DNA of 64,000 nucleotides from Streptomyces rapamycinicus NRRL 5491 (lineage in GTDB: Bacteria; Actinomycetota; Actinomycetes; Streptomycetales; Streptomycetaceae), in the NCBI RefSeq assembly GCF_024298965.1, contig NZ_CP085193.1:11346001-11410000 (forward strand). Reading direction: 5' to 3'. The notes under the pieces were generated by a model. That model was not told the DNA's origin, made no database searches, and saw only the letters and a program-made list of their open reading frames with translations. Positions 42,801 through 64,000 of this stretch are shown here, piece by piece. The stretch's first letter is position 1; every line of letters starts with the position of its first letter. Position numbers and translations under genes: made by a program.

Positions 42801-45800
42801 CCGTACGCCCGAAGAGCTGTGGCAACTGCTCATCAGCGGCGGGGACGCGATCGCGGGGCTGCCCGACGATCGCGGCTGGGACCTGGAGGGTCTGTATCAC
42901 CCGGATCCCGATCACCGGGGCACGGCGTATGCGCGTGAGGGTGGTTTCCTGTACGACGCGGGTGATTTCGATCCGGCGTTCTTCGGGATTTCGCCGCGTG
43001 AGGCGCTGGCGATGGATCCGCAGCAGCGGTTGCTGCTGGAGACGTCGTGGGAGGCGCTGGAGCGGGCCGGTATCGACCCGGCGTCGGTGCGCGGCAGCCA
43101 GACCGGCGTGTTCTGCGGGCTGACCTACCACGACTACACCGACGCGGTGCAGCAGGCCGGCGAGGCCACCGAGGGCTACCTCATGACGGGCAACGCGGGG
43201 AGCGTCGCCTCCGGGCGCATCTCCTACACCTTCGGCTTCGAGGGACCCGCGGTGACGGTGGACACCGCCTGCTCGTCGTCCCTGGTGGCGCTGCACTGGG
43301 CCGCCCAGGCGCTGCGGCAGGGCGAGTGCTCGCTGGCCCTCGCGGGCGGCGCCACGGTCATGGCCAGCCCGCTCGCTTTCGTCGAGTTCAGCCGTCAGCG
43401 CGGACTGGCCCCGGACGGGCGCTGCAAGCCCTTCGCGGGAGCCGCCGACGGCACCGGATGGGCCGAGGGCGTCGGGATGCTGCTGCTGGAACGGCTGTCC
43501 GACGCGCGGCGGAACGGTCACCAGGTGCTCGCGGTGGTGCGTGGCAGCGCCATCAACCAGGACGGTGCGTCGAACGGTCTGACCGCGCCGAATGGTCCGT
43601 CGCAGCAGCGGGTGATCCGGGCGGCGTTGGAGAGTGCTCGGTTGTCGGCTGCTGAGGTGGACGCGGTCGAGGCGCATGGTACGGGTACCAGGCTTGGTGA
43701 CCCGATTGAGGCGCAGGCGTTGCTGGCGACGTACGGGCAGGAGCGGGCGGCCGAGGGGTGGCCGCTGTGGCTGGGTGCGATCAAGTCGAACATTGGCCAT
43801 GCGCAGGCGGCTGCGGGTGTGGCGGGTGTGATGAAGATGGTGCTGGCGATGCGGCACGGTGTGCTGCCGCAGACGCTGCACGTGGATGAGGCGTCGCCGC
43901 ATGTGGACTGGTCGGCGGGTGCGGTGGAGCTGCTGACGCATGCGGTGGAGTGGCCGGAGACCGGCCGTCCCCGGCGTGCGGGTGTGTCGTCGTTCGGCAT
44001 CAGTGGCACCAACGCACACGTCATCCTGGAACACGCCCCCGAGGAACTGCCCGTCGTCGGGCCGGTGACGGACGGATCCGCCGGGTCGACGCTGGTGCCG
44101 TGGGTGGTGTCGGCGAAGTCCGAGGGTGCGCTGCGGGCCCAGGCGGAGCGGCTGCTGTCGTACGCGCGCGGTCAGGCCGGGGCGGAGACGTCGGTGGCCG
44201 ATGTGGCGTCGTCACTGGTCACGACGCGTAGCGCGTTTGAGCACCGTGCCGTGGTGCTGGCCGCTGACCGGGCTGGTCTTGTCGATGGGCTGAAGGCACT
44301 GTCGAGTGGTGACCTGGCGCCGGGCGTGGTTCAGGGTTCTGCGGTGCCGGGCAAGTTGGCGGTGTTGTTCTCGGGGCAGGGCAGTCAGCGGGTCGGGATG
44401 GGTGAGGGGTTGTATGAGGCGTTCCCGGTGTTCGCGGAGGCGTTCGATGAGGTGTGTGCGTGGTTCGATGGGGTGTTGGAGTGTTCGCTGCGGGAGGTGA
44501 TCCGTGGGGACGCGGCGGGGCTGGAGGGGACCGCGTATACCCAGTGTGGGTTGTTCGCGGTGGAGGTGGGGCTGTTCCGGTTGGTGGAGTCGTGGGGTGT
44601 GCGGCCGGATTTTGTGGCGGGGCATTCGATTGGTGAGCTGGTGGCGGCGCATGTGGCGGGGGTGTTGTCGCTGGCAGACGCGTGTGCTTTGGTGGCGGCT
44701 CGTGGGCGGTTGATGCAGGGGTTGCCGTCGGGTGGGGTGATGGTGTCGGTGCAGGCCGCCGAGGCCGACGTACTGCCGTTCCTGGCCGGTCGTGAGGCCG
44801 AGGTGAGTGTGGCGGCGGTCAACGGGCCGCACTCGACCGTGATCTCCGGGGCGGAAGGGGCGGTGTCGGAGGTCGCCGGGCGGTTTGGGGCTCAGGGCGT
44901 CAAGACCAAGCGGCTGCGGGTCTCGCATGCCTTCCATTCACCCCTGATGGAGCCGATGCTGGCGGAGTTCCGGCGGGTGGCCGAGGGGTTGTCGTACGCG
45001 CCTCCGCGCATCCCCGTCGTATCGAACGTGACGGGCCTCGTCGCGGACGCCGATGCGCTGTGCTCGGCCGAGTACTGGGTGCGCCACGTTCGCGAGACCG
45101 TGCGCTTCGCGGACGGTGTAGGGAGCCTGGCCGACGCGGGAGTCGCCACCTACCTGGAGCTCGGCCCGGACGAGGTTCTGTCCACGATGGGTGAGCAGTG
45201 CCTGCCGGAGGAGACAGCAGATGACGCCGTCTTCCTGCCTGCCGCGCGTTCCGGTCGCGACGAGGCCGAGACCGCACTGACGCTCGCCGCCGGGGCCCAT
45301 GTCCGGGGTGTGCCGGTGGACTGGACGGCCGTGCTCGCGCCCATCGCCGGACGACCGGCGCGGCGGGTGGAGCTGCCGACGTACGCGTTCCAACGCACGC
45401 GCTACTGGGTTGCGACAGGCGCGGCGCCGGAACCCCATCGCGGCACGGCGGACGTTCAACGCGAGTCCGCCGACGCCGACTTCTGGGACGCGGTGGAACG
45501 CGGGGACCTGTCGGCGCTCGCGGACACGCTGGCCGTCGAGAGCGAGGCCGTCACGGGTGAGTCGCTCGCGACGGTGCTGCCGGTCCTGTCGTCGTGGCGG
45601 CGTCGTAGCCGTGAGCGGTCGCAGGTCGACGCGTGGCGCTACCGGATCGACTGGTCGCCGGTCTCGGAGGCGGCGGCCGCGTCGCTGACGGGAACGTGGC
45701 TGGTGGCGGTGGACGCCGGGCTGGCCGACTACGCATGGGTCGCGGACTGCGCGGCGGCCTTGGCCATGCACGGCGCGCTGCCCGTGGTCGTCGAGCTCGA

Positions 45801-47649
45801 TGCTGCCGACGCCGACCGTGAGGCGGTGGCGGCACGGCTGCGCGAGGCCCTGGGCGGCGCGGAAAGGGCTGCCGCCGAGGTCACGGGAGTGCTGTCGCTG
45901 CTGGCTTTGGCCGAGGGGCGGCACAGCCGGTATGCGGCGGTGCCATCGGGTCTGGCACTGACGTTGTCCCTGCTCCAGGGGATAGGCGATGCGGGCGTGG
46001 GCGGCCGTGTGTGGTGTGTGACGCGGGGCGCGATGGCGACGCGCGGTTCGGAGAGCCCGTTGAGCCTGGAGCAGGCGGCGGTGTGGGGGCTGGGCCGGGT
46101 CGCCGGGATGGAGGCCCCGGAGCGCTGGGGCGGCCTGGTCGACCTGCCTCAGGACCCGGATGGCCGGGCCCTGCAGCGGCTGACCGCCGTCATCAGCGGT
46201 GCCACCGGTGAGGACGAGGTGGCCGTGCGGGCGTCGGGTGTGTTCGCTCGCCGTGTGGTCCGGGCGGCCGTGGGCGCCGAGAACGGGGAGACGTGGCAGC
46301 CGTCGGGCACCGTGCTGGTGACCGGTGGTACGGGTGCGCTGGGCGTTCACGTGGCGCGGTGGCTGGCGCGGGCCGGTGCGGAGCATCTGGTGCTGGTCTC
46401 GCGGCGCGGTCCGGCGGCCGAGGGCGTGGACAAGTTGCGGGCGCAGCTGGCCGAGTTGGGTGCCCGGGTGACGGTCGCGGCATGTGATGTGGGCGACCGC
46501 GAGGCGCTGGCCGGGGTGTTGGCCCGGGTGCCGGAGGAGTTCCCGCTGACGGCTGTGGTGCATACGGCGGGTGTGCTGGATGACGGGGTGCTGGACGGGC
46601 TGTCGGTGGACCGGTTCCAGGGTGTGCTGCGGGCGAAGTCCGAGGCGGCGTGGCATCTGCACGAGCTGACGCGCGAGCTGGACCTTTCGGCGTTCGTGCT
46701 GTTCTCCTCGTTCTCCGCGACGGTGGGCGGTGCCGGACAGGGCAACTACGCGGCGGCGAACGCCTTCCTGGACGCGCTCGCCGAACACCGCCGCGCCGAG
46801 GGCCTGCCCGCCACCTCCGTGGCCTGGGGGCCGTGGGCCGACGGCGGCATGGCCACCCAGGACGCGGCCATCAGCGGCCGCATGGAGCGGTTCGGCCTGC
46901 CCGCGATGGAACCCGAGCTGGCCGTCACCGCGATGGCCCGGGCCGTCAACCAGCCCGACAGCTGCCCTGTCATCACCGACATCGACTGGCCGAGGTTCAC
47001 CGCCGGTGTCGACGGCACCCGGCTCGGCCTCCTCTTCGGTGACATCGCCGAGGTCAGGACGGCACGGCAGGCCGCCGACGCCACGCTGGACGGGCAGCCC
47101 GCCGGCCCCCACCGGCCGACGCTCGCCACGACACTCGCGGAGCTCCCGGCGGCGGAACGCGAACCCGCCCTGCGCGACCTGGTGCGTACGCATACGGCGG
47201 CCGTCCTCGGATACGCCACGCACGAGGGCATCGACACCGAGCGTGGCTTCTTCGACATGGGGCTCGATTCGCTGACCGCCGTGGAGCTGCGCAACCGGCT
47301 CAACGCGGCCACCGGGCTGCGGCTGCGGCCGACCGCACTGTTCGACTACGGATCACCGTCCGCGCTGGCCCGCCACCTCAAGGGGGAGCTGGTCGAGGAC
47401 GAGGCCGCCCCGGAGAAGTCGCTGCCCGCCGAGATCGACCGACTCGAAACCGTCCTCACGGCCATGCCGCAGGACGACATCGCCCGGACGAAGGCCATCG
47501 TCCGGCTCCAGTCGGTGCTGGCCAAGCTGAGCGAACCCGTCGGCGGGGGCGGGAGCTCCGTACGGGACGACAGCGCCAACGACGACCTGGAAAGCGCATC
47601 GGTGGACGAGCTCTTCGACGTCATCGACCGAGAACTCGGAGACGCCTGA
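27871..47649 (+). CDS. Type I modular polyketide synthase: extension modules 4-7
   Basis: A 6592-residue protein with four modules: KS-AT-KR-ACP (about 33-1579), KS-AT-KR-ACP (1616-3140), KS-AT-DH-KR-ACP (3169-4927), KS-AT-KR-ACP (4962-6502). The N-terminal coiled-coil docking segment ([20 protein letters not shown]) should pair with the C-terminus of the previous PKS. A C-terminal docking region (about 6510-6592) ends in [15 protein letters not shown]4 and AT6 carry YASH (methylmalonyl); AT5 and AT7 carry HAFH (malonyl). All KS cysteines and ACP serines are present. ATG 27871 follows GAGAGG with 5-nt spacing; longer in-frame readings would run back into the preceding gene's docking repeat and lack a family-like N-terminus. 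Only 43 bp separate its stop from the next start. Confidence 0.97.
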   Translation: MSEQEKLLGYLRRVTADLHQTRQRLQDVESAAREPIAIVGMSCRFPGGVRSPEEFWRLLSGAEDGITPFPDDRGWNLGPLYDADPDRPGTSYAREGGFLYDVGDFDADFFGISPREALAMDPQQRLLLETSWEAVERAGIDPASLRGSRSGVFVGAVAPDYGPRVHEATDGVEGHLVTGSAISVVSGRVAYTLGLEGPAVTVDTACSSSLVALHLAVQALRQGECSLALAGGVTVMATPGTFIGFSRQRGLAPDGRCKPFAAAADGFGPAEGVGMLFLERLSDAHRNGHPVLAVVRGTATNQDGASSALSAPNGPSQQRVIRQALANAGLTAGQVDAVEAHGTGTKLGDPIEAQALLATYGRERATGHPLLLGSVKSNIGHTQAAAGVAGVMKMVLAMRHGVLPRTLHIDEPSPHVDWTAGTVELLTEATAWPEGEEPRRAGVSSFGISGTNAHAIIEQAPPPAATDATSDAVSDAASGADVAEEAAVPRAALPLVPWPLSSKSASVLRSQATRLLDHVERHPEVTAEDIGLSLATTRTAFEHRAVVLAPDRAEAVRTLAEHLAGRCASGLVEGVAKRSAGVAFVFPGQGSQWVGMAAGLLDSAPVFARRMEECAAALAPFVDWSLVDVLRDPAALERVDVVQPALFAVMVSLAELWRSYGVEPSAVIGHSQGEIAAACVAGALSLEDAARVVALRSRALRALSGRGGMASVSLPVERVRERLAAWGERLSVAAVNGPSAVVVSGDADALDELLAACEAEEIRARRVPVDYASHSVHVESIEDEIRRTLAGIAPRSSSVPFYSTVTGGVLDTTELNAGYWYRNLRTTVRFDETVRVLLGEGFQTFVEASAHPVLTMGIEQTADDHGTPVAAIGSLRRDEGGPDRFLTSLAEAHVGGIAIDWRTVFAGTGAHPVELPTYAFQHQRYWLTSATTARPTGSAPAEDGADTHFWQAVEREDTEALAAALQVQSTEQHASLGTVLPALAQWRRQRRSESTVDEWRYRVIWRPKSGTPAASLPGPWLLLAPSSRPGDPLVTASREALAAHGADVVLVELGADDAHRATVAERLRAATAGHPLDTLSGVLSLLPLDERPYPAHPVATTGLTLTLALIQALDDLGVRAPLWCATQGAVSIGSSDPLTSPAQAAVWGLGRVAGVEYPDSWGGLIDLPRTMDARAGARFAGVLADGGPEDQAAIRASGVMLRRLEPAPLGNTPARRTWKPRGTVLITGGTGALGSRLARWLAHNGAEHLVLTSRRGLAAPGAEDLVAELAEQGTRVTVAACDVADRAALQRVLASVPDDRPLTAVIHAAAYIDLAGLGATTSAEFAQVMDAKVAGAAHLDELLGDTPLDAFVLFSSVSGLWGVGDHGAYAAANAYLDALAERRRANGLTATSVAWGVWDATGDNMPEALDLDQLRRRGLRFMDPELGIAALRQTLDHDQTHLAIADIDWENFIPVFTSARPSPLLDELPAMRRIQEGTDPAGAVTNASADASSGLRQRLTGLTPAEREHTVLELVRAQVVSVLGHATSDAVDSERAFKDLGFDSLTAVELRNRLNAATGLRLPATLAFDYPSTAVLSDHILTELTGTTADEADAPALPQTAARAETSRTVPVDPDDDPIAIVAMSCRYPGGVSSPDELWQLVMSGGDAIGGLPTDRGWDIEAIYDPDPDAPGRTYVREGGFLYGAGHFDPAFFGISPREALAMDPQQRLLLETSWEAFERAGMPALALRGSRTGVFIGSNYQEYGPRVHEAPEGSEGHLMTGSAASVVSGRVAYAFGFEGPAVTVDTACSSSLVALHLAAQALRNGECSLALAGGVAVMPNPGALIGFSRQRGLAPDGRCKAFAGAADGMGLAEGVGVLLLERLSDARRNGHRVLAVVRGSAVNQDGASNGLTAPNGPSQQRVIRAALRSARLSAAEVDAVEAHGTGTKLGDPIEAQALLATYGQERTAQDRPLWLGSVKSNIGHTQAAAGVAGVMKMVLAMRHGVLPQTLHVDEPSPHVDWSAGAVELLTDAVEWPETDRPRRAGVSSFGISGTNAHVILEHLAEELPVAEPVTDAPEESALVPWVVSAKSEGALRAQAERLLPYARGEAGAEASPADVALSLLTTRSALDERAVVLAGDGAGFAAGLRALVDGVPAAGVVRGSVVPGKLAVLFSGQGSQRVGMGRELYEAFPVFADAFDEVCALFDVELERPLRDVVFGDVAGLDETGFTQCGLFAVEVGLFRLVESWGVRPDFVAGHSIGELVAACVAGVLSLKDACVLVAARGRLMQGLPSGGVMVSVQAAEADVLPLLAGREAEVSVAAVNGPYSTVISGAEEAVVEIAGLLGADGVKTKRLRVSHAFHSPLMEPMLAEFRRVAEGLSYAPPRVPVVSNVTGLVADAEALCSAEYWVRHVRETVRFADGVECLAGQGVVSYLELGPDGVLSGMGQECVPDAVFAPVLRGGWEETASVMEGLAQIHVRGRAVDWAALLAPARPRAVELPTYPFQREHFWLESSVPTAETGPTDAVDADFWDAVEREDLPALRDTLAVADENGAGESLAAVLPVLSSWRRRGRERATVDGWRYRVSWSPMSDGAGTVTGPWLVAVPAGMTADPWVSACADALAGRGARPVMVELGPDDADRELVAARLRAALDGAEAAAAAGVLSLLALAGGRHGRHRSVPLGVALTLSLVQAVGDVGVAAPVWCATRGAVAVAGSEGVRTVEQAAVWGLGRVAGLEVPERWGGLLDLPEAWDARVADRLADVVSGRTGESEVAVRGSGLFARRIVRASGGGHGVGGWVPSGTVLVTGGTGALGARVARWLACAGAEHLLLVSRRGSEAAGVDELCAELREIGAGVTVVACDVGDRDALAGVLAGVPEELPLTGVVHAAGVLDDGVLDGLSVERFEGVLRAKSEAAWHLHELTRGLDLSAFVLFSSFSGMVGAAGQANYAAANATLDALAEWRRGAGLPATSVAWGPWADNGMAVSSAEVSRTIRRNGMTAMDPRLALAALERAVTHPDAALAVVDADWERFADTFEARRLSRLLSGVPEVRKLTATARPGDTDPAHTEESSALVRRLETLSEAERQRALLELVRAHVAAVLGHSGVDAIGPGRAFMEIGFDSLTAVGLRNQLSEATGVQLPATLVFDYPTPNALAGYLLTELLGGHARPDGAPTDAATTASAAADEPIAIVSMSCRFPGDVRSADDLWRLLAAGEDAVSAFPTDRGWDLDGLYDTDPDAIGKSYVREGAFLSEVSGFDASFFGISPREALAMDPQQRLLLETSWELWERAGIDPEAVRGSRTGVFMGTNGQEYVSLVDRAPETTEGYVATGNAASVVSGRISYTFGFEGPAVTVDTACSSSLVALHLAAQALRQGECSLALAGGVSVMVSPRGFVEFSRQRGLAPDGRCKPFAAAADGTAWGEGVGMLLLERLSDARRNGHQILAVVRGSAVNQDGASNGLTAPNGPSQQRVIRQALANAGLPAGQVDVVEAHGTGTTLGDPIEAQALLATYGREHTDDQPLWLGSIKSNIGHTQAAAGVAGLIKVVLAMRHGLLPGMPNVDEPSPYVDWSPGTVQLLTDATPWPETGRPRRAGVSSFGVSGTNAHVILEQAPSPRPELERAAVGMPAGDLGRLPVTPWPVSGKSEAALRTQADRLLAHVRERAELSADDIGLSLATTRSAFEHRAVVLAGDRAGLVDGVAALAEDRDASGLIRGVAGADGRAVLVFPGQGSQWVGMAAGLLESSPVFAGRIGECAAALAPFVEWSLGDVLRGGEGAAVALERVDVVQAVLWAVMVSLAELWRSYGVEPAAVIGHSQGEIAAACVAGALSLEDAARVVALRSKALRALSGLGGMVSVSLPVDSVRERLGRWGERLSVAAVNGPSAVVVSGDADALDELLAACEADEVRARRVPVDYASHCAHVEDIEGELLRELAGIAPRPSSVPFYSTVTGGALDTADLDAAYWYRNLRHTVRFEETVRALLADGFDTFIEASAHPVLTMGVEQTAEDHGARVTAVGSLRRDEGGLDRFLTSLAEAYVGGASVDWAGLFAGTGARRVDLPTYAFQHQRFWVEPSAVAGDVSSAGLVSTDHPLLGAAVALPEFGGQLFTGRLSLRTHPWLADHTIRGTALLPGSALVELVLRAGDAVGCGHVEELTQETPLALPESGAVQLQLTVGGPDDSGRRTVNLYSRFEDGPPDLSWTHHATGVLATEGPTAPTETGLGQWPPADASPMDLGDRYPSAAALGGVEYGPAFRALRHAWRRGAEIFAEVALAEDMRPEAGRFGLHPVLLDAALHAAAELTADDGGRVRLPYRWTGMSLYATGATTLRVRLSTERPDGMAILLADESGHAVADVDAVATRTFTSEQLTGGRRPHESLFRVEWMSVPAASAGVEPDRAHWSIVGPDGAGLRTALGTSGGRIDEYDDMGALLRPDASAAAVPDLVLLPFLTDSATDPVAAEDDLVSATRQATHRALDVLQAWLAEERCADSRLVVVTRGAVAAVAGEDVPDTAAAAVWGLVRSAQAEHPDRFVLVDLESLEWAAEAIGAAVATGEPQIAVRGGGAYAPRLTRALVPVAPQREPVWEPDGSVLITGASGVLGGLVARHVAARHGVRSVVLVSRRGRDAAGAAELEAELADIGARVVFEACDVADREALAGVLARIPADRPLRGVVHAAGVLDDGLVESLTPERIDAVLRPKADAAVHLDELTRDLELSAFVMFSSAAATFGAAGQGNYAAANMFLDALAARRRARGLAGVSLAWGFWAERSDMTGHLGEVDMARMARFGMTPLTADEGLALFDAAHTTDDTLLVPTRMDVAVLRAHARPGTTPALLRHLIGAPARRVIDAATDDLGGATALVRRLMDLPRSGREEVLLELVTDHAGAVLGHTESDAIAPDRAFSDIGFDSLTAVELRNRLNAATGLRLPATLVFDYPTPTAVARHILGEVMGSARAEAETPALDRTRATPSARHAVTDDEPIAIVGMGCRFPGGVRTPEELWQLLISGGDAIAGLPDDRGWDLEGLYHPDPDHRGTAYAREGGFLYDAGDFDPAFFGISPREALAMDPQQRLLLETSWEALERAGIDPASVRGSQTGVFCGLTYHDYTDAVQQAGEATEGYLMTGNAGSVASGRISYTFGFEGPAVTVDTACSSSLVALHWAAQALRQGECSLALAGGATVMASPLAFVEFSRQRGLAPDGRCKPFAGAADGTGWAEGVGMLLLERLSDARRNGHQVLAVVRGSAINQDGASNGLTAPNGPSQQRVIRAALESARLSAAEVDAVEAHGTGTRLGDPIEAQALLATYGQERAAEGWPLWLGAIKSNIGHAQAAAGVAGVMKMVLAMRHGVLPQTLHVDEASPHVDWSAGAVELLTHAVEWPETGRPRRAGVSSFGISGTNAHVILEHAPEELPVVGPVTDGSAGSTLVPWVVSAKSEGALRAQAERLLSYARGQAGAETSVADVASSLVTTRSAFEHRAVVLAADRAGLVDGLKALSSGDLAPGVVQGSAVPGKLAVLFSGQGSQRVGMGEGLYEAFPVFAEAFDEVCAWFDGVLECSLREVIRGDAAGLEGTAYTQCGLFAVEVGLFRLVESWGVRPDFVAGHSIGELVAAHVAGVLSLADACALVAARGRLMQGLPSGGVMVSVQAAEADVLPFLAGREAEVSVAAVNGPHSTVISGAEGAVSEVAGRFGAQGVKTKRLRVSHAFHSPLMEPMLAEFRRVAEGLSYAPPRIPVVSNVTGLVADADALCSAEYWVRHVRETVRFADGVGSLADAGVATYLELGPDEVLSTMGEQCLPEETADDAVFLPAARSGRDEAETALTLAAGAHVRGVPVDWTAVLAPIAGRPARRVELPTYAFQRTRYWVATGAAPEPHRGTADVQRESADADFWDAVERGDLSALADTLAVESEAVTGESLATVLPVLSSWRRRSRERSQVDAWRYRIDWSPVSEAAAASLTGTWLVAVDAGLADYAWVADCAAALAMHGALPVVVELDAADADREAVAARLREALGGAERAAAEVTGVLSLLALAEGRHSRYAAVPSGLALTLSLLQGIGDAGVGGRVWCVTRGAMATRGSESPLSLEQAAVWGLGRVAGMEAPERWGGLVDLPQDPDGRALQRLTAVISGATGEDEVAVRASGVFARRVVRAAVGAENGETWQPSGTVLVTGGTGALGVHVARWLARAGAEHLVLVSRRGPAAEGVDKLRAQLAELGARVTVAACDVGDREALAGVLARVPEEFPLTAVVHTAGVLDDGVLDGLSVDRFQGVLRAKSEAAWHLHELTRELDLSAFVLFSSFSATVGGAGQGNYAAANAFLDALAEHRRAEGLPATSVAWGPWADGGMATQDAAISGRMERFGLPAMEPELAVTAMARAVNQPDSCPVITDIDWPRFTAGVDGTRLGLLFGDIAEVRTARQAADATLDGQPAGPHRPTLATTLAELPAAEREPALRDLVRTHTAAVLGYATHEGIDTERGFFDMGLDSLTAVELRNRLNAATGLRLRPTALFDYGSPSALARHLKGELVEDEAAPEKSLPAEIDRLETVLTAMPQDDIARTKAIVRLQSVLAKLSEPVGGGGSSVRDDSANDDLESASVDELFDVIDRELGDA
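27967..32605 (+). other. Module 4: KS-AT(methylmalonyl)-KR(A2 type)-ACP
   Basis: KS 27967-29245; AT 29610-30650 with [11 protein letters not shown] 30865-32280; ACP 32370-32605. The KR lacks the LDD motif and has W1361 and H1366 before catalytic Y1369 ([10 protein letters not shown]), the W141/H146 pattern of A2-type ketoreductases. It should give an L-hydroxyl next to an epimerised methyl. It is the only A-type KR in the window. Confidence 0.9.
32716..37290 (+). other. Module 5: KS-AT(malonyl)-KR-ACP
   Basis: KS 32716-33990; AT 34315-35350 (GHSIGE, HAFH); KR 35550-36960 ([21 protein letters not shown]1 type); ACP 37060-37290 (EIGFDSL). The KR core is nearly the same sequence as that of module 1. 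Confidence 0.92.
37375..42650 (+). other. Module 6: KS-AT(methylmalonyl)-DH-KR-ACP
   Basis: KS 37375-38655; AT 38992-40035 (YASH); DH 40093-40930 ([20 protein letters not shown]); KR 40960-42330 ([22 protein letters not shown]1 type); ACP 42430-42650. Expected product: trisubstituted alkene CH=C(CH3), probably E. Confidence 0.92.
42754..47375 (+). other. Module 7: KS-AT(malonyl)-KR-ACP
   Basis: KS 42754-44030 (KSNIGHAQ, a small variant of the usual GHTQ); AT 44345-45410 (GHSIGE, HAFH); KR 45635-47040 ([13 protein letters not shown]1); ACP 47150-47375 with GLDSL rather than GFDSL. Expected product: a secondary hydroxyl beside CH2. Confidence 0.92.
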
Positions 47650-47692
47650 CATGAACGAGAACCATCTGGTTTCTTCGAGGGGGCAGGGCCAA

Positions 47693-58642
<10,950 letters not shown>

Positions 58643-58702
58643 AGCGATCCGAAGCAATACCCCTCCGCGATCTGCCGACAGCCTTGTGATTGGGAAAGCG
58701 CG

Positions 58703-61700
58703 ATGAGCAACGAAGACAAACTCCGGGATTACCTCAAGCGAGTCATTGCCGAACTCCACCAGACGCGTCAGCGCCTCCAGGAAGCGGAGTCCGCGGACCA
58801 CGAGCCGATCGCGATCGTGGCGATGAGCTGCCGCTACCCGGGCGGGCTGCGTTCGCCCGAGGAGCTGTGGCGGTCGGTGGCCGCCGGCGAGGACGCCATC
58901 TCGGGCTTCCCCCAGGACCGCGGCTGGGACGTGGAGGGGCTGTACGACGCCGACCCGGGCGCGGTCGGAAAGAGCTATGCGCGCGAGGGCGGCTTTCTGC
59001 ACGGCGCCGGTGAATTCGACCCGGCCTTCTTCGGGATGTCCCCGCGCGAGGCGCTCGCGACCGACCCCCAGCAGCGGCTGCTGCTGGAGACGGCGTGGGA
59101 GGCGTTCGAGCGGGCCGGTATCGACCCGGAGTCGGTGCGGGGCAGCAAGACCGGTGTCTTCACCGGTGTGATGTACCACGACTACGGCACCGGTCTGACC
59201 TCGCTGCCCGCAGGTGTGGAGGGCTACCTGGGCAACGGCACCGCGGGCAGCATCGCCTCCGGCCGGGTGGCCTACACCCTCGGCCTCGAAGGCCCGGCGG
59301 TCACCGTCGACACGGCGTGCTCCTCGTCGCTGGTGGCGCTGCACTGGGCCGGTCAGGCCCTTCGGCGCCAGGAGTGCACACTCGCCCTCGCGGGCGGTGT
59401 CACGGTGATGTCCACCCCCGGAACGTTCGTGGAGTTCAGCCGTCAGCGCGGGCTGGCGCCGGACGGCCGGTGCAAGCCGTTCGCGGCGGCCGCCGATGGG
59501 ACGGGCTGGGGTGAGGGTGTGGGCATGCTGCTGCTGGAGCGGCTGTCGGACGCGCGCCGCAACGGCCACCCGGTGCTGGCGGTGATACGTGGCTCCGCCG
59601 TCAACCAGGACGGTGCGAGCAACGGTCTCACCGCGCCCAACGGACCGTCCCAGCAGCGAGTGATCCGCCAAGCCCTGGCCGACGCGAAACTCTCCGCCAA
59701 GCAGGTGGACGTCGTCGAGGCGCATGGCACGGGTACGACGCTGGGCGACCCCATCGAGGCGCAGGCGCTGCTGGCCACGTACGGGCAGGACCGGCCCGAC
59801 GAGAGGCCGCTGTGGCTCGGCTCCATCAAGTCCAACATCGGCCATACGCAGGCGGCTGCGGGCGTGGCAGGCGTCATCAAGATGGTGCAGGCGATGCGGC
59901 ACGGGCTGCTGCCGCGGACCCTGCATGTCGACGAGCCATCGCCCCATGTGGACTGGTCGGCGGGCGGGGTGAGGCTGCTCACCGAGGCAACGCCGTGGCC
60001 GGAGGACGACGAGCCCCGTCGGGCGGGTGTCTCGTCTTTCGGGATCAGCGGCACAAACGCACACATCATCCTGGAGCAGGAGCCTCCGGCCGACCCGGAG
60101 GGCGAAGCGCCGGAGGAGACAGGGCAACTGCCTTCCGGCATCGTGCCGTGGCTGGTCTCGGCGAAGTCCGAGAGCGCGCTACGGGCCCAGGCCGAAGGAC
60201 TGCTCGCCCACCTCGGCGCCCGGGCGGAGCTGTCGGTCACTGATGTCGGGTTCTCTTTGGCGGCGACGCGTAGTGCGTTTGAGCATCGTGCGGTGGTGTT
60301 GGGGTCTGATCGTGCGGCTTTGGTCGAGGGTTTGGGTGTGGTGGCTGAGGGTGGTGGTGCTCCGGGGTTGGTGCGGGGTGTGGTCGCGGGTGGTGATGGT
60401 CGTGCGGTGTTGGTGTTTCCGGGGCAGGGGTCGCAGTGGGTGGGGATGGCGGCGGGGTTGTTGGAGTCGTCTGCGGTGTTCGCGGAGCGGTTGGGGGAGT
60501 GTGCGGTGGCGTTGGGGCCGTTCGTGGACTGGTCGCTGGTGGATGTGCTGGGTGATGCGGTGGCGTTGGGGCGGGTGGATGTGGTGCAGCCGGTGTTGTG
60601 GGCGGTGATGGTTTCGTTGGCTGAGGTGTGGCGTTCGTATGGGGTGGAGCCTGCTGCGGTGGTGGGTCATTCGCAGGGTGAGATTGCGGCGGCGTGTGTG
60701 GCGGGTGGGTTGTCGTTGGAGGATGCGGCGCGGGTGGTGGCGTTGCGGAGTAGGGCGTTGCGGGCGTTGTCGGGGCGTGGGGGGATGGTGTCGGTGTCGT
60801 TGCCGGTGGACTCGGTGCGGGAGTGGCTGGGGGCGTGGGGTGAGCGGTTGTCGGTGGCGGCGGTGAATGGGCCGTTGGCGGTGGTGGTTTCCGGTGATGC
60901 GGATGCGTTGGAGGAGTTGCTGGCCGTGTGTGAGGGTGAGGGGGTCCGGGCGCGGCGTGTTCCGGTGGATTACGCCTCGCATTGCGCTCATGTGGAGGCG
61001 ATCGAGGGCGAGTTGGCGAGGGAGCTTGCCGGGATCAGTCCTCGGTCGTCGTCGGTGCCGTTCTATTCGACGGTGACTGGTGGGGTGCTGGATACGGCGG
61101 GGCTGGATGCCGGGTACTGGTATCGGAATCTGCGTCAGATGGTGTGTTTCGAGGAGACTGTACGCGCCCTGCTGGTCGACGGTTTCCAGGTGTTTGTTGA
61201 GGCCAGTGCCCATCCGGTGCTCACGATGGCTGTGGAGCAGACGGCTGAGGAGCACGGCGCCCGTGTCACCGCTGTCGGTTCGCTGCGCCGTGACGAAGGC
61301 GGTCTGGAGCGCTTCCTGACTTCTGTGGCCGAGGCCTATGTGGGTGGGGCTTCTGTTGACTGGGCTCGGACGTTCGCGGGGACGGGTGCGTGTCGCGTTG
61401 AGCTGCCCACGTACGCCTTCCAGCGGGAGCGGTACTGGTTGGAGTCCGCGGGTGTGGTCGTTGGTGATGTGACGTCTGCGGGTTTGGGTTCGGCTGATCA
61501 TCCGTTGTTGGGTGCGGTGGTGGGGTTGGCGGGTGTGGATGGGGTGTTGTTGACGGGGCGGTTGTCGTTGGTTTCGCATGGTTGGTTGGCTGATCATGCG
61601 GTGTGGGGTGTGGTGGTGGTGCCGGGGTCGGCGTTGGTGGAGTTGGTGTTGCGTGCGGGTGATGGGGTGGGGTGTGGGTGGTTGGAGGAGTTGACGTTGG

Positions 61701-64000
61701 AGGCGCCGTTGGTGGTGCCTGAGTGTGGTGGGGTGCGGGTGCAGTTGTCGGTGGGGGCGCCGGATGGGGTGGGTCGGCGTGTGGTGGGTGTGTTTTCGCA
61801 GGTGGAGGGTGAGGGTGAGGGGGTGTGGACGCGGCATGCGTCGGGGGTGTTGTCGGTTGGTGTTCCGGTGGTGGTGGATGGGTTGGGTGTGTGGCCGCCG
61901 GTGGGTGCGGTGGGGGTGGATGTGGGTGGTGTGTATGAGCGGTTGGCTGGGGTGGGTTTGGAGTATGGGCCGGTGTTTCAGGGGGTGCGGGCGGCGTGGC
62001 GTCGTGGTGATGAGGTGTTTGCTGAGGTGGCGCTTGCGGAGGAGCAGCGTGCGGAGGCGGGTCGCTTCGGTCTGCACCCGGCACTCCTCGACGCCGCCCT
62101 GCATACCGCGGCATTGGGAGGGGACGACCCGGAACAGGGCTCCTCCCGCCGGGGGCCCGGACTGCCGTTCGTCTGGAGCGGTGTGTCCCTGTACGCAACG
62201 GGCGCGGACACCCTGCGCGTACGGCTCACTCCGGCCGGACCGGATGCGGTTTCGCTTCTCGTCACTGACACCACCGGGGCACCGGTGGCCTCGGTGGCGT
62301 CGCTGGTGACCCGTACGGTGACTCCCGACCAGCTCCGGGGAGCGCGGAGCGTGACGCATGACGCGCTGTTCCACACCACATGGCGTGAGGCCCCCGCCCG
62401 GCATGAAACCCCCGCGGCCACGGGCCGGTGGGTGTTGCTCGGGAGCGTGGCGCCGCACCTTGATGCCCTGAGCGGTGCGGATGACACCACGTATCCGGAA
62501 CTGGCGGATCTGCACCAGGCCATCAATGAAGGTATGGCCGCCCCCGACACCGTTCTGGTCTCCTTCACGGCGGACTCCGGAGCCCGCACCGGCGACCCGG
62601 CCGAGGCACGGGGGATGGCCCATCGTGCCCTGGGTGTGGTGCAGGAGTGGTTGGCTGAGGAGCGGTTTGCCGGTTCGCGGTTGGTGGTGGTGACGCGGGG
62701 TGCGGTGGCGGCCGTACCGGGTGAGGATGTGCCGGATGTGGCGGCGGCCGCGGTGTGGGGTTTGGTGCGATCGGCGCAGGCTGAGCATCCGGATCGGTTC
62801 GTCCTGGTGGACGTGGATGACGTACCGGTGTCGGCCGATGGGCTTCAGAGGGCGCTGTCGTGTGCGGAACCTCAGGTGGCTGTCCGTTCCGGGAAGGCCC
62901 TGGCGCCTCGGCTGTCGCGTGCCGTTGCTCCTGCGGCTTCTGCCGAGGGTGTTGGGTCGGGCTTTGCGTGGGATCCCGAGGGTACGGTGCTGGTGAGCGG
63001 TGCCACCGGCACGCTGGGTGGTTTGGTGGCGCGGCATTTGGTGGCCGAGCGTGGGGTGCGGCATCTGGTGTTGCTCTCTCGGCGGGGCCGGGAGGCCGCC
63101 GGCGCGGTGGAGTTGGAGGCCGAGCTGGCGGAGCTGGGCGCGTCGGTGACCATGGTGGCCTGCGATGCGGCCGACCGTGAGGCGTTGGCGGGGGTGCTGG
63201 CGCGTATTCCGGCGGATCGTCCGTTGCGCGGGGTGGTGCACGCGGCCGGTGTGCTGGATGACGGCGTCATCGAAGCCTTGACTCCCGAGCGTATCGACAC
63301 GGTGCTCCGCCCCAAGGTCGATGCCGCCTTCCACCTGCACGAGCTGACCTGGGACCTGGATCTGGCGGCGTTCGTGGTGTTCTCCTCCGCGGCCGGCACG
63401 TTCGGCGGCGCCGGACAGGGCAACTACGCCGCGGCGAACGCATACGTCGACGCCCTGGCGGCACACCGACGCGCGCTCGGACTGCCGGCCGTCTCGCTGG
63501 CCTGGGGGTTCTGGGCCGAGCGCAGTGGAATGACGGGCCACCTGGCCGACGAGGACGTACGGCGCATGCGGCGCGGCGGCATCACCCCGCTGACGTCGGA
63601 AGAGGGCCTTGAACTGTTCGACGTTTCCGGGACCATGACGCAGCCCGTCCTGCTGCCCATACGTCTGGACCTCCCGGCGCTCCGCGCCCAGGCGGCGTCC
63701 GGGGCGGTGGCCGTTCTCCTCCGCGATCTGCTGTCCGCTCCCACGCGTCGTACCGTACGGCCGTCGAGCGGTGGCGCGGGCGAGTCGGAACTGTGGCGGC
63801 GGCTTGCGCCCCTGTCGACGGACGAACAGGACGAAGTCCTGCTGAACCTGGTGTGCACCCACGTCGCCGAGGTGCTCGGACACGCGGGGGCGGACTCCAT
63901 CGAGGTGGGGCGTGCGTTCAAGGAGCTCGGGTTCGACTCGCTGACGGCCGTCGAACTGCGCAACCGGCTGAACACGGCCACCGGATTGCGCCTGCCCGCC
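58703..64000 (+). CDS. Type I modular polyketide synthase: extension module 10 (partial, runs off the window)
   Basis: 1766 codons are visible from ATG 58703 (GGGAAAG 4 nt upstream) to the window end without a stop. The N-terminal coiled-coil docking segment ([19 protein letters not shown]) is followed by KS-AT-DH-KR-ACP; the ACP is cut just after its GFDSL serine region. AT10 has YASH (methylmalonyl). DH10 keeps [10 protein letters not shown] and DAALH. KR10 has VLDD and QGNYAAAN (B1 type). The KS reads ALATDPQQ where all other modules read MDPQQ, and FFGMSPRE for FFGISPRE. There is no ER between DH and KR. A 60-bp gap separates it from the previous gene. Further modules and the chain-release domain must lie to the right. 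Confidence 0.95.
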   Translation, partial: MSNEDKLRDYLKRVIAELHQTRQRLQEAESADHEPIAIVAMSCRYPGGLRSPEELWRSVAAGEDAISGFPQDRGWDVEGLYDADPGAVGKSYAREGGFLHGAGEFDPAFFGMSPREALATDPQQRLLLETAWEAFERAGIDPESVRGSKTGVFTGVMYHDYGTGLTSLPAGVEGYLGNGTAGSIASGRVAYTLGLEGPAVTVDTACSSSLVALHWAGQALRRQECTLALAGGVTVMSTPGTFVEFSRQRGLAPDGRCKPFAAAADGTGWGEGVGMLLLERLSDARRNGHPVLAVIRGSAVNQDGASNGLTAPNGPSQQRVIRQALADAKLSAKQVDVVEAHGTGTTLGDPIEAQALLATYGQDRPDERPLWLGSIKSNIGHTQAAAGVAGVIKMVQAMRHGLLPRTLHVDEPSPHVDWSAGGVRLLTEATPWPEDDEPRRAGVSSFGISGTNAHIILEQEPPADPEGEAPEETGQLPSGIVPWLVSAKSESALRAQAEGLLAHLGARAELSVTDVGFSLAATRSAFEHRAVVLGSDRAALVEGLGVVAEGGGAPGLVRGVVAGGDGRAVLVFPGQGSQWVGMAAGLLESSAVFAERLGECAVALGPFVDWSLVDVLGDAVALGRVDVVQPVLWAVMVSLAEVWRSYGVEPAAVVGHSQGEIAAACVAGGLSLEDAARVVALRSRALRALSGRGGMVSVSLPVDSVREWLGAWGERLSVAAVNGPLAVVVSGDADALEELLAVCEGEGVRARRVPVDYASHCAHVEAIEGELARELAGISPRSSSVPFYSTVTGGVLDTAGLDAGYWYRNLRQMVCFEETVRALLVDGFQVFVEASAHPVLTMAVEQTAEEHGARVTAVGSLRRDEGGLERFLTSVAEAYVGGASVDWARTFAGTGACRVELPTYAFQRERYWLESAGVVVGDVTSAGLGSADHPLLGAVVGLAGVDGVLLTGRLSLVSHGWLADHAVWGVVVVPGSALVELVLRAGDGVGCGWLEELTLEAPLVVPECGGVRVQLSVGAPDGVGRRVVGVFSQVEGEGEGVWTRHASGVLSVGVPVVVDGLGVWPPVGAVGVDVGGVYERLAGVGLEYGPVFQGVRAAWRRGDEVFAEVALAEEQRAEAGRFGLHPALLDAALHTAALGGDDPEQGSSRRGPGLPFVWSGVSLYATGADTLRVRLTPAGPDAVSLLVTDTTGAPVASVASLVTRTVTPDQLRGARSVTHDALFHTTWREAPARHETPAATGRWVLLGSVAPHLDALSGADDTTYPELADLHQAINEGMAAPDTVLVSFTADSGARTGDPAEARGMAHRALGVVQEWLAEERFAGSRLVVVTRGAVAAVPGEDVPDVAAAAVWGLVRSAQAEHPDRFVLVDVDDVPVSADGLQRALSCAEPQVAVRSGKALAPRLSRAVAPAASAEGVGSGFAWDPEGTVLVSGATGTLGGLVARHLVAERGVRHLVLLSRRGREAAGAVELEAELAELGASVTMVACDAADREALAGVLARIPADRPLRGVVHAAGVLDDGVIEALTPERIDTVLRPKVDAAFHLHELTWDLDLAAFVVFSSAAGTFGGAGQGNYAAANAYVDALAAHRRALGLPAVSLAWGFWAERSGMTGHLADEDVRRMRRGGITPLTSEEGLELFDVSGTMTQPVLLPIRLDLPALRAQAASGAVAVLLRDLLSAPTRRTVRPSSGGAGESELWRRLAPLSTDEQDEVLLNLVCTHVAEVLGHAGADSIEVGRAFKELGFDSLTAVELRNRLNTATGLRLPA
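60371..62114 (+). repeat. AT10-DH10 copy of the 1.74-kb near-identical repeat
   Basis: Partner of 49361-51104. Differences noticed include GQGSQ versus GQGAQ, a VALGP versus AALGP change and a short block where DSV replaces GEV. Identity ends abruptly inside the DH after the [10 protein letters not shown] motif. Confidence 0.9.
62630..63266 (+). repeat. KR10 copy of the 0.64-kb near-identical repeat
   Basis: Partner of 51602-52238 at an 11,028-bp offset. Identity stops abruptly just after the VLDD codons of the KR, so the C-terminal part of KR10 (catalytic Ser/Tyr region) has a separate history. Confidence 0.85.

Larger units (their letters stand above)
58800..64000 (+). other. Module 10: KS-AT(methylmalonyl)-DH-KR-ACP (ACP truncated by window)
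   Basis: KS 58800-60075 (DTACSSSL intact); AT 60403-61440; DH 61493-62335; KR 62350-63680; ACP from about 63800. Expected unit: CH=C(CH3), the end of a methylated triene made with modules 8 and 9. Confidence 0.9.

Noticed and set aside
47651..47692. ATG 47651 as start of the third PKS gene
   Set aside because: No ribosome site, only 1 nt after the previous stop, and the GTG at 47693 aligns exactly with the docking-domain start of the next PKS.
62335..62990. Possible ER between DH10 and KR10
   Set aside because: The interval contains only the KR structural half; no LNFRDVL or [12 protein letters not shown] motif is present.

Overview
The window is high-GC actinomycete DNA, very probably from a Streptomyces. 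Codon third positions are dominated by G and C, GTG starts are common, and type I modular polyketide synthase (PKS) genes fill about 54 of the 64 kb. No rRNA, tRNA, CRISPR array or insertion sequence was seen.

Left edge (1-2.5 kb): the 3' end of a PHB-depolymerase/acetylxylan-esterase-type gene, a possible decayed gene tail with a strong hairpin, and a reverse-strand gene for a membrane protein. That protein joins sigma-factor-like regions, a zinc-finger-like motif, one transmembrane segment and a ricin-type lectin. This looks like general genome content and probably marks the cluster border.

Tailoring block (2.5-9.4 kb): two translationally coupled adenylate-forming ligases on the reverse strand, then, divergently, a 5-aminolevulinate synthase (ALAS), a FabD-like acyltransferase and a short PaaK-like adenylating enzyme. 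The first three match the known three-enzyme route to 2-amino-3-hydroxycyclopent-2-enone (C5N) and its amide coupling (BafX/BafY/BafZ in bafilomycin B1; MoeA4/B4/C4 in moenomycin). The last two are plausible counterparts of the fumaryl transferase and fumarate adenylyltransferase (Orf2/Orf3) of bafilomycin biosynthesis. Together they predict a fumaryl-C5N (flavensomycinyl) ester side chain.

PKS block (9.6-64 kb, open at the right edge): four collinear forward genes encode a KSQ loading module and ten extension modules. Load: KSQ-AT(methylmalonyl)-ACP. Modules: 1 mal/KR; 2 methylmalonyl/DH with no KR; 3 methylmalonyl/DH-ER-KR; 4 methylmalonyl/KR (A2 type); 5 mal/KR; 6 methylmalonyl/DH-KR; 7 mal/KR; 8 methylmalonyl/DH-KR; 9 mal/DH-KR; 10 methylmalonyl/DH-KR. 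Read collinearly, this gives a propionate-started chain with a 3-hydroxypentyl-type terminus, one unreduced ketone placed to form a six-membered hemiketal with the module-4 hydroxyl, two more hydroxyls, an isolated trisubstituted alkene and a methylated triene. No thioesterase appears, so the assembly line continues past the window.

The order and extender choice do not fit bafilomycin or concanamycin: there is no methoxymalonyl-type AT and the ketone is followed by a fully reducing module. The most interesting reading is a fumaryl-C5N-decorated hemiketal macrolide that is not a plecomacrolide. Other points of note are a DH module lacking any KR, a single TTA (bldA-type) codon in the FabD-like gene, nested inverted repeats before the PKS operon, and extensive near-identical tracts between modules that point to recent internal duplication or gene conversion.
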